64,000 nucleotides of DNA from Pararge aegeria. Lineage: Eukaryota; Arthropoda; Insecta; Lepidoptera; Nymphalidae. The first letter of the stretch is position 1. Each line of letters begins with the position of its first letter. Location of the stretch: contig NC_053183.1 of assembly GCF_905163445.1 (NCBI RefSeq), positions 11,656,001-11,720,000 on the forward strand, in the 5' to 3' direction. Under the pieces are notes generated by a model. That model did no database searches. It was not told where the DNA came from and saw only the letters and a list, made by a program, of their open reading frames with translations. Positions 1 to 12,200 of this stretch are shown piece by piece. The position numbers and the translations under genes were made by a program.

Positions 1-269
1 GCGCAAACTTCCGTGTTGCAACTTCAGATAGGAGTACTTATTTTAATACCAACAATATCGGCAAACCTGTAGAGAGGAGTGCTAGGACAAATTTGGAATC
101 AAAGTCGTCCAAAGTACCTTCTCTATAGTTTCGAGAACATCTGCCAATGTTATAGGTTGTGTTGGACCGTGTAAAGAGCTGGCATGTGACGTCTTTATGA
201 CGGCACTGGTTAAGGTGATCGGTCACGGTCGGGCGGAGCGGCGAGCGGTGTGACGGTGTGTGAGTGCAC
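1..269. other. belle 3' untranslated and downstream sequence
   Basis: Sequence just downstream of the belle stop codon, presumably its 3' UTR. No AATAAA on the minus strand was found before the window edge; an ATTAAA variant lies near position 44-49. No other coding signal seen. Confidence 0.5.
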
Positions 270-3200
270 TTAAGACTCGCCCCACCAGTCGGGACCCCCG
301 CTGTTGCCGCCGCCACCACCGCTGTACGAACTTCCATAGTTGCCGCCGTACGATCCACCGCCGTATCCGAAACCTATGAACACAATTTTATAACTGAAAT
401 TGATCCTTATGTAGCCAGATTCGGTGATAGCCTAGATAGGTTAGGGCTCTGACCTTATTTTCTGGCAGACCGAGGTCGACTTTAGCATGTACCTCTAATT
501 TTTTAGAGTTATGTGCGTTTCTAATTTATGCAATTAAATATCACTAGCGTTGAAGGAAAACATAATGAAGAAACCTCACACCTGAGATTTCTCATAATGT
601 TCTCAAAGGTGTATGCAGTCTACCAATCTCTTATGTGGTGGAATACAGCCTAAATCCTTCTCATACTATCTCAGACCCGGTAGTGGGCCGGTCATGGGTT
701 GCAATGAGACTCGTATCGAATAGGTCAGTGGCGTGCACTTCATACATGCACAAAAGCACTGCATACCCTAAAATTGATATATAACCCGTAAAGAAGGAGA
801 ATTTTATCCCTTATATATTTAATTTTCCTGCAGTATGCATACCCTGGTAAGGAACCCAAGGCACGCCACTGGAATAGGTTAATGAAATAGTAAGTACTTA
901 GATCTTATGTAAATAGTGTTAGGTCGTATTATGCAATGTTGGAATAAATATTACGATTTCTTCTTTTATTTAATGCATTTTCGGAGAATATGAAGATCTC
1001 AGTTTGCCACTCAGTTTCGACGACCTCCCTGGCGCAACAGTGAGTTTAAGTTGGAGGTCCCGGGTTCGATCCTCATCAGCAGCAGAGGCATTTTGGGCAT
1101 TAATAATTTCTGTGTTTTCTCTGGTGTGGTAAGGTGGAAGGCTTTGGCCGTAGCTTGTTGCCACCTTACCGGTCAACACATGCCGCTAAGCGATTTAGCA
1201 TTCCGGTACGATGTTGCGTAGAAATCAATTAGGGGTATAGATTTAGCAGGTGAAATTGAAGTTAGTCATATAAAAAAAAAAAGCTCATGTGGCCATATTA
1301 TAGCTCTAAATGTTTTATTCCTATAAGAGGATGACGGCTGTAACGACATCAGTGAGACATCAATAATATTAGAATGGTGACGACGCCTCAATATCCTCGT
1401 AATATAAAAATATATTAAATGTGCAATGAAAAGAAGAATTAGACTTACCTCCTCCAATAGTGGAGGGGCCGGCAGATCTCTGCGCCTGTCGCGGCTGCGT
1501 ACGGAAGTCCCGGGCGCCGAAGCCGCTACCGGATCCGAAGCGACCGCCGCCTGAGCGACTGCCTCCCCCTGCACGTCTGCCACCGCCTCCCGAGCGTCCG
1601 TCCACGGCTGCGCTCGTGAGCCAACTGACAAAACAAAGTATTTTTTCACAGTGACGTAAAAAAATATTTCTACCGACGAACACCATCCGAATTACGATTA
1701 GGTTGGATTAAATGCATTGTTGGTCTAATGGTTGCAACGTTCAACTATGGATCTCGAGGTCCGGGGCTCGAATCCCGCATCAGTTAAGAATTATTAGAAA
1801 CAGAATACGTTTTTTCTGTTAAAGAATTTTAAGTAACAGTCCGGAGTTAGGAAATTGGCGGTGGCAACCCCCGTGCCTCTGAGAGCACGTTAAGCCGTCG
1901 GCACCGGTTATTATCACTTACATGTGATGTTAGTCGATGAAACCTGCCAACCCGCATTAGAGCAGCGGGGTGGGACTATGCCCTAAAAACATTCTCTCCT
2001 ATGGGAGACGATGGGCTCATGCCCTGCAGTGGGACATTAATAGGATGCGGATGATGATGATGATGTTGATGTCGAATGTTACACAGTTACTTGCCGTTCT
2101 TTCGTCCGCGTTTGTTACTGTTTTTATACTAAACCCGTAGGAACGGTTTCTTCCCTTCCATTTTTTATTCCAGAGATAAAAAGTAGGCTATGTACGCCTC
2201 CGCCTATGCCAAAAATCCAGTTGATTGGTGGCTTGGTTAGGGCGTAAAGGAAGAACAAACAGACACACTTTCGCTTTTATAATAGTAGCAAAGATGAGCT
2301 GTTGAAAGAATGCTTTACTTGGGCAATATATTGGTAAGCAAAACACGATAAAAACCAAACAATACTCATAGGCTAGCAAATCTCTGTTATAAAGACCGAT
2401 AAAAGGAAATATTAAATTTTACAAACATCTTACATACACACCTGCATTTTAATATATTGTGTAAAAAAAATTAAATAATAACAGTTAATTTACAAATATA
2501 AAAAGCAATTCAAAAAATAATATTTATTTCTGCTGGATTGGAGAAAAGAAGGAATAAATTAAATACAAAACTGAGTTGACTGGGAATCAATTCGTTACTA
2601 AGAATATTCGAACACTGATAATAAGGTGTGAAGTCTACCAATACGCATTTGGCCATTCTAAGCCATCATTTTGAGAGGAGACTGATGCCAATTAGAAAGT
2701 AGGTAAATGGGTAAAAATGATGATGATGATGAATGAGTTGATAAATGATCACTTACTTAGGAACATCCTGCTTAGCTTCAACGAGAAGCTCCACCAGGTC
2801 CCGTGCCAGGCCGCGGTTGGAGTCGTTGAAGAAGGACGTGGCGACCCCGAGGTTACCCATACGGCCTGTACGACCGATGCGGTGCACGTACTCCTCAACG
2901 TCCGACGGCAAATCAAAGTTTATCACGTGACGCACGTGAGGGATATCCAAGCCTGAACAATAAAATTATATATATTTTAGCAACAGCCTTGGCTTGATAA
3001 TTTGTAACTGCATTAAAAGCCTTTGTACAATACAATCACTTTTCTATGTTACATTGACAAGGTGTTACTTAACACTGAATAAATAACTATTGTAATTACC
3101 AATTTAATATTGTTTCTTGTTGCTTAAAGATCAGGTTTAAAATAAAGAGATACAATATAATAGAGGACGCCAATACGATAACAATAAATACTGCTTGAAG

Positions 3201-6200
3201 ACGACTTCTCCTAAAGCGTTTTGATTGACCTGATGATCATTAAAGATGAAAACATCTGGGCAGGTAAACAGATGTAATGAAAAAAAAGTGGTAGTACTGT
3301 ACATAGTATAATAATATAATTAGCGAAATGTCAGTTTTGGTTAAGGTTTCGATGAGAACATGAGCAAAGGTTAATGGGATTTTGCATTTACTGATTTCTA
3401 AGCAAAGCAAAAAAATATAAGCCAACTTTTTGCCGGTCAGTCAAAACCTGATCCTAATAAGGCATGATTTAATTTTATCCCATGCAAAAAACACATGTTG
3501 AGTCAAATTGTGTTTTCCTATTCATAATTGCAGGCACTGCGATAATCTGTCTGGTCGACCGGGTGCTTTCTTTACATATGTGATGTTAACTCTAAAATAA
3601 TATATATAAATGCAAGGTGCATTTATATATATTATTTTAGTCAATTGAGTCTTACTAGAAAATTCACTGTTAAATTAATTCAAAATAATCTGTAAGTACA
3701 CTCATTAAAAAGAAATACCAACCTGTGAATCCGAAATTTATGATAGCAATAATTAAGAATAAATGAGTTAATAAATATAATGGATAAAGGAAACTTAATA
3801 TAATAATATTAAATATTACTACACTTCTAATAAATTTCAATTATACCATTGGTGTTCGCTTACATTGTGATGCAAATATACAAAGAAATAATAAATTAGT
3901 CAGTGAGGATACAAGAAACGCCAATAGATATACTAGTTCAGTTTAGATCTACTGAGCTAATAACTATATGATTCAATAAAATTGACATCAAAAAGTAATT
4001 TTACTGTACAGGAGTTGTAGTGCAGGCTACCATTGACATTCTAGGAAATAACTAGCGAATTTGTCCGCCTTTGTTTAAAATGGCATCGTAAAGGAAGGAC
4101 AAACCCACTTTAGCATTTGTCATATTAGTAAGGACTAGTGAGGATGATATATAATACTTATGTGTCTTGTCACAAAACTTCCAAACGACTGGACCAATTT
4201 AGATGAAATATTGTTTATATATTTCAATGGGTTCCATGATGGATGCGATAGGCCTTGCAATGCCCTGTATAATGTATTGTATGTCTGATACAATACATTA
4301 TACAGGGCATTGCAAGGCGAGTCGATTTTTGTACAATCATCGATATTAGGTGTAGCAAAGGGAAAAAAAAGTTGAAACATAAATACTGAGTGTACCAGCT
4401 ATAGGGAGTCCTTTAATAAAATAATAACCTTTTCATGGTACTTTTGTGAGTACTTTCAAGGGTGTAATGTAGAAACAAAGGTCCATATACTGTGAAACAA
4501 CTGGCGGTCTAGCGGCTAGCTACCTAGCTGTTAGCGTTGATCTAAAGTATATCTACTAGAAAACTTCCCCACAAAATCTTTGATTGTAGCTCCCCTTATT
4601 ACAACGTTATTTTAACATCTCTGAATAAATGCCCTCATTTTTATTTCAAACTACGGCATGGGTGATGTTACGGATGACACTAAATATATTTTTTTATGAA
4701 AACTACGGTTATTGCTCTTATAGTATCAATACCGGGCAAAAGTTTTGAAACAAAGTTTTTCAAAATCACGAATTCTGTAATGACCATGGAAATTATAACA
4801 AGACTCTAGAAATGCCTTTAAGCACTTTAAAGTGTAGATTAAACACATTGCTGCATAACGTCTGTTATCATGTAGTTACAAAAAATTACATTAAAGTCGC
4901 AAACTGTTGCAAATGTTTTGTAAGAATTCGAGTGTGTGTTAGAGTCTCTTTTGCGGCGACAGGTGACGCATACGCATTATTTCTAGTGCAACATTAAGAT
5001 TTCTATAGTAACAACCCATCTGCATAATACCCCCAAATCCGACGAGCATTGTTGAAATAATGCCTGAAATAAACTAATTAAAGTGTAAGAAATATATGGA
5101 GAGACCTCTAGCGGCAACAGCCGTGGCGACTAGAATGGGCGTCTGTCCCGTGCGGAAGCGACGCAATGCCTCCTCGCGCTCGCGCTGCGTACGATCACCG
5201 TGGATCGACGTCACTGGGTAGCCATCGGCGTCCAGAAATTCTTCTAGTTGATCGGCACCTGCATACAAAAGCGTGTTGAAAGGCAGTGACCACAAATCCG
5301 CACCGGGTCAGTCAGCCAGTAGTGGTTTACGGCGTAAACCCTTTTCATTGTGGGAGGAGACCCGTGCCATATAATGATTTGATAACGATGATGATGATGG
5401 ACAGAATTGGTAGTGAACTACCATAATAACTTTTCATCGAGTAAGTTTTGTTTAGTTTTATTAATAATAATAATAATAATTTAATTTTTATTTGGTAACT
5501 ATGACCCATTTACACTATGTTAGGATTATTAACTTCTATAACCTAAGCCATTGCTTTATATAAACAGTGTCAATAATGCAAAGCTTTCGTTTCAAGTAAA
5601 CATATAAGGGTGACATAAAATACATTATATCATGCCTGATATTATCACACATTTCATAACTTAACCTTGTCGACCTATTTGTAAGGAAATGCACGAACGA
5701 ATGAAATGAAAATATTTAAAGCTGTAAGAAGTGTAGTATGTTGTTATTTAAGGTTGAAGTTATTTAGAAAATGTAGAGTTTCGCTAATTACTGCAGAACA
5801 TTACAGGCTTTTACTAAGTACATTACCTTTGGTTCGCTTATATAACCTAGGGTTTTACAAAGTGGTTGATGATGTGTTATGTATGGTTCCTATGGGCCTA
5901 TATAAGGTGCTGGAATGCCAAACAGCTGCCCGACACCCCGGGGAAGAGAAAGGATGACGACAGCTGTACTCCACATCTGCCGTTACCACACGGCACAGTT
6001 GAAATGTATAAATAGCTAATTCATGGGAACTTTTGTTCGATTACACCTGACTAGTATTGAACTCGTTTGAGCTCTTAATCATACCACAACAACAAAGCAA
6101 ACTTATATTATTACATGTACAGGTTAAAATCTAAACAATGCTTAGTATTTGATTAATAGTCCCTAGTATTTTAGATGAAATTATCTAAATTAATATAAAC

Positions 6201-9200
6201 GAAATTACTAAAGTAATATCTTGTCTTTTTTCCGTGTCAGACATTGTTACTGCAGCAGATGAATTGACATGAGTCCAATCGTTATATAAAAACAACTTGT
6301 TGCCCGTGATTTTGTTCGAGTGCAAATTTCATGTGTGTGCTTACACTATACCTACGTGTTGCTCCGACCCCTGAATTGCTGCAATGTAAGAATGCTAACA
6401 AGGAAAAGCTATCCCAATAAGTATATACAAATGTTAGTATAGATTAAATTTTACAAACTCAATTCAGCTATTCTATCTGTTAGTTTATTTATGAGAAGTA
6501 GTGTACCCAGCCTGTTTCACCTGGCTAGATTTTGCTTTATTTTATTTAAAAAATAAACTTACATCATTAATTAACATAAATAAACTTACAATTAGTCTCA
6601 GAATATATTAAATCATTTATTTCTCTCCGTATTCATTCTCTTCTATTCTCTTCTCGAGCGGGTGAAGATCATTATCTACACCCATGAACACCCAACAATA
6701 GAATATCATCATAGTAAATAAAAGCTGTATTTGACAGTTCAAAAGTAGGAGAGCTCCGATCGTCACCAAACTACAGGATTACTCGCCAGGTCAATCCAGA
6801 GATTCCCTGAAAGTTTCATTGAAATCGGTCCAACCGTTTCGGAGCCTATACGGAACATACCCACACACTTTCTCTTTTATATATAGATATATTATTATCT
6901 AGCAGTTGACACTATTAATAACTTACCTTTCTTAGTTTCCACGAAGACGAGGGTAAGCTGGTCGTCTTCAGGCGAGCGTTGAAGCAAGTTCGACGCATTT
7001 AATAAATCCAACAGGAAGGATCGTTTGTCTTGTTCCTCTACCCATACCACCTGAAATTTAATATCATATAAAACTCATGGAATTAATAATTCGTGACCGG
7101 TAGAAAGAACTTTTGAAAAACTAATTTGAACGGTATTGAGAACCTGTCCATCCAACACCAGGAACCGCTGGTGAGTGTTCTTTTATGTTTAAATGTGTTG
7201 AATTGTGAATAGGTTCTTACAATTATCAAATTTCGTGCAATAAAATACATACGCCGCACCGCATATTGTTTTCGTGGTTAACTATTTACACGTGAAGCCA
7301 TTTTATTACATTACCGCACAGCCACGCGCCTCACTACTTTGATATTTAACTATAGAGCCAAAAAATTGGTTTTTACCTTTTGGGTGATATTCTCAGAAGT
7401 AGATCCGACACGACCGACAGCGAGGAAAACATAATTATAAAGAAAGTCCTGAGCGAGAACTTGTATTTGCTTCGGGAAAGTAGCAGAGAACATAAGTGTT
7501 TGTCGTTCGCCGGTCTTGGGCATTGTGTTGCATTCGACGATCTTGCGGATCTGAGGCTCGAAACCCATGTCCAACATTCTGTCGGCCTCGTCCAGCACAA
7601 GATGGCGGCAATGGTCCAACGCCACTCGCCCGCGATTAAGCATATCCACCAGTCGGCCCGGTGTAGCCACGAGAAGATGGCAACCACGTTCTAACTCGCG
7701 GAACTGGTCCAGGATTGGGGAGCCACCATATCTGGAAGAAGGATAGGAAGAACATTTAAAATCTTGACAATATTTAAAAAATGCAAGATACAGAATTTGA
7801 AAATTTTCCACTAAAATTGCAGTTTACATTTTAGTCAACCCATTTTTTTTACTTTTTCTAAAAGGTGTGACAATCGAAGAAACTACTAGTATTTCCTACC
7901 CACAGACACATAGAATACTCCTCCTACGAGTCTTAATAGGCCCAGAAGTCAGATTTACTCCAGGCGATTATTTTTATACTTACACAACGCACGGTCGCAC
8001 ACGTGAGCGATAGGCGAACTTCCTGGCCTCGTCGAAAATCTGTGTTGCGAGCTCGCGAGTGGGTGCCAACACTAATCCGAGGGGATACTGTTTGCGTCTG
8101 ATAAAAGGCCTATGAACAAACAAAATAATTTTCGTAATATAATAATAATTTTCATAATAAATGGTAATACAGTAAAAGTAAGTAAGATATTACAAAATCT
8201 TGAATTTACCTGTATTAAAGAAAGAAAAAAAAAGGATACTTTATTGTACACCAAGAAACTCATACAATAAGAACTTATAACGACACATATAAATATGTGC
8301 GCTTTTCAAACTAATACTTATCATTGACCCCTACTATGTAAATAACTAACATGAAGGATAAGGACACTTTTCAAATACAATGTAAAAAAAAAGCAGATAA
8401 TTAAAAAATACCTTTTTATATTTCCCCATGATAAGGTTATTAACATCTAGTCATTAAACATTTCATAGTTTAGGAGTTATATAGGTTTTTAAGTGACAAT
8501 GTAAGGCAATAAAGCTCAAAAATTGCAGATTTATTTTTATTTTAATAAGATTATTTATTTAGAGATTTATTTTTATTTTTTATTTTAATACACTCACTGC
8601 TTAACTGGTCCCGCCTCGTACATCTGGTTGAGAATGGGCACGAGAAAGGCGGCTGTCTTTCCCGAACCTGTCTGCGCGCACGCCATGACATCTCTCCGGC
8701 CCAACACTATCGGGATCGCATATTTCTGCACCGGTGTGGGCTTATCGTAGCGGGCGTGCGTTATATTTGAGCGCATTATTTCCGTCAGGTTAACATCATC
8801 AAACTGTTAAAATAATAAAAAGAAAATATTTAATACATAAAAACTTAAACTCATAGTGCACACTTTACATTACATAACTGCAAAACTACTGTCTGACATA
8901 CATAGAAACTTAAATCGATGGATAAAGAGAGTTTTTCGGGATTTATAGTTTACACACCTTATACACTTACTATAGCCAATCTAGGATTAATTACAAACAC
9001 AACGAAGGCAGATTAAGTCTATGCAATGCGACGCAATCTTGAAAACGACGAAACGACCACACTTATACAATTTAGGACCCCGTAATCCGTGGTAGGACAT
9101 GTAAACCACGAAACCAGCGAGGCAGTTACGCCTATAATGGGACAATGTGTACATGGTGCGACACCTCTATATAATCCCCAAATTGTAAAGTCTTGTTTCC

Positions 9201-12200
9201 ACTTTTGATTTTGTTTTTGTAGAATTGTTTATGTTACAAGTCGATTCCATCATATCAACTCAATACCGGTCCACTACTTATAAGCCACGTGTCTTCCACA
9301 TTTAAATGTACAAGGGTGTAGGTCAAAGTCCACCACGCTGGCCAAGTGTGAATTGGTGGACTTTACACGCCTTTGTTAAAATTATGTAGAGCTCACAGGG
9401 ATTCGATCCTCATAGTGTTTGATGTTTCACCGCTGACGCAAGTGATATTTAATAGCCTACAACGCATACAACCTAGTAGTAGTAGTAGTAGAGTGAGATT
9501 TTATCCCACCAAAAATCGTAACGATTTACCTATTACGATTTTTGGCTCACGCTCACCTCACGCTTCCAATAATATATTTAATACAAAAAGTTTCCGGCCG
9601 TTTGATCCGCTATTATCGCCAGGATACTCACGGTTGTAATGAAGTCTGGCACATTGTCACCGCTGGCCTCAACTGGTATATCCTCGTATTTGGAGAAATT
9701 GATGCCTGTGTTGCCAGTGCCAAACAGCTCCAACTCCTGCCGCTCGTCGCGAGGTAGCGGGACTGTCCAGTCGTTCTAAAGTACACAATAATATAGGAAA
9801 ACTGTTTACTGTCTATTTTAGTACCACAAAAAGTACAGTACTTAATATTCACGAAATAAGCCTCATCTGAACTTGCTCATAAGTTATCATTGAACGTGTA
9901 GTTAACTTCCCGATAACCACATGTTCAACGATAACAGTTTCACTTCCAGGGCTAAAAAGTACCCCATGTTGGCCTTCAGGATGCCACCATAACTCTATTA
10001 AACGTCATGGACATCATTTTTGCTTTAATGCCCTGCTTTGATAACCCCCAAAACTCCCCTGCCAAGTCCCAAAGTCAAAGTCAAAGTCAAAAATATCTTT
10101 ATTCAAGTAGGCCCACAGGTGGCACTTTTGATGCGTACATAAAAATTACACGGTACTGAGATGATGGCGATAACCACATTCGTAAACTTAAAACTAAAGC
10201 TACGAGGGTTCCAAACGCGTCCCGGTCTAAGAAGAAGCCCACAACAAACTTAGCCGGGTGTTTTTTTTTTTTTTGTTATCACCACATCTCACAATGCCAT
10301 TTTAAATTATTAGAAGAGCAACCTGGTTAAAGCAATAATTTACACCCAAGCTTTTTTATCGTTTACGTAGTCCTTTATACTATAATAGGACTTTTCTATA
10401 AGCTTACGTTTAATACAAACTTTGAACTTTTTAAGAGACATCTCCAAGATGTCAATTGGTAGTTTATTGTAGAATTGTATGCAATTTCCTTTAAACGAAT
10501 TATGAATTTTATGTAACCTAGTATATTGCACTGTAAGTTTATTCTTACTTCTAATGTTTAAATGATTGCAGTCACATTTTTCTTAAATTTAGAAATGTTT
10601 TTATGAACGTACATTAAATTTTCATATATGTACTGACTATACACTGTAATTATTTTAAAATCTTTAAATTTATCTCTCAATGACTCTCTCGGACCCATTT
10701 TGTAGATAGAACGAACAGCCCTCTTCTGCAGCACGAAAATAGTGCTAATATCAGCAGCATTACCCCAAAGTAAAATTCCATATGACATAATGCTGTGAAA
10801 GTAACTAAAATATACCAGTCTAGCAGTTTCTACGTCGGTCATATGGCGTATCTTCTTTACCGCATAGGCAGCAGAACTAAGCTAGCTATTTGCCAGGATT
10901 AGAACTATTCTATGTCTCCAGACTATCTACTCTACTCTCTATCTCCATATCAATTTTCAACTAGATTGGTGCAGTGGTTGAGCGGCACAAAGGTTAAGTA
11001 CAAATAGACACACTAGTAGTAGTTGTAGTACAGCTTTCCAGCGAAGTAAAACTTCTTATTTCTTGCGCAATAGTATTGCTACAAGCCTACGCCTCAGGTA
11101 AATGAACAAAAAGCATTTTGATAGTCCTTGATGCCCTGCAAAGTGTTGCTATGTTTATAGGCGATGGCTTTCCATCTACCACCTTACATATTTAATATTA
11201 AAGAGAAAATAAAACTTAACGCTAAGGTACCTCGTCCCGGCGCGACGAGGTGCGTCGCACGTCGTCGGACGCCCAGCGCGACTGTGAGCGTTCGTCGGAG
11301 CGCGGCTCTGGCTCCTTCCAGCGGTCGTTGCGTGGCGGTGGCGGCTCATTGTAGTCCTCGTCGCGCCGTATGTCGCGCGACGGCATCGGTCCGCGGCTAG
11401 GGGCGCTGTTGCCGCCAGTAGCGCTGCCGCCAGCGGTCGCACCGCCCGCGGCGCTAGCAGTACCGCCGCCGGCCGCGCCTGCAGCGTTTCCTCCAGAGCC
11501 GCCGCTACCGCCTCCGCCGCTGGCGCCGCCGCTCCGGCGCTCTGGCTCCGGCCAACGCTCGGAATCTCCATTCTGATATCCGCTGTCACGACCTACACAA
11601 ATGTAGATTATAAATATAAAATGAAAACTACAAAAGACGTAAAAAGGGCATAGTTAGGCATAGGACGTGGTATGTAGGTGGTGCGAAATGACTACCTTAC
11701 TACGTTTAATAAATTATAACTGTTCTTTCTTTAATAAGTACATTGGTTACTAAGTGATTAAATAAGCTTCATTGCTTTTTGCTTTGCACCTCAGGCATTC
11801 GTGGCATAGTTGCCCAAGTTGTCTCAGTATATATTCACACATATGCTTTCTGTAGTGCATCAAACTTACCGCGGTCTCTGCGCGGGTATCGCGAGTCGTA
11901 GCCGCGATCGTAGTCACGGTCGCGTTCACGATCGCGGTCGTCGCGCCGACCACCACGGTCGTAGCCTCTAGAGTTGCCTCCGAATGATGAACGGTTGTCT
12001 CGTGCGTCGTTCGGACGAGTATCTAAGCTTGGACGCTTAGGCTCTTCACCTAGGTGACAAAATACAAATTTTCTATTAAAAAACAGGAATAATGCGTATT
12101 ATATTAATATGTAGATGCACACCAACATAATATTCAAACTGTATGAGTTAATTTATAAATAAACCTATTTATAAATTAACTCATAACTCTAATAGGTGAC

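Noticed and set aside
1713..1790. tRNA gene signal (box A and box B)
   Set aside because: Cloverleaf does not close and the sequence continues into a SINE body with a GAT tail. The same applies to the box B matches at 1065, 30530, 34620 and 58960.
4252..4318. miRNA precursor
   Set aside because: A 31-bp perfect stem with a 5-nt loop lacks the mismatches and loop size of an animal pre-miRNA; kept only as a hairpin finding.
11164..11589. long alanine- and arginine-rich ORFs on both strands
   Set aside because: They are other-frame shadows of the glycine-rich linker exon of belle (11231-11592).
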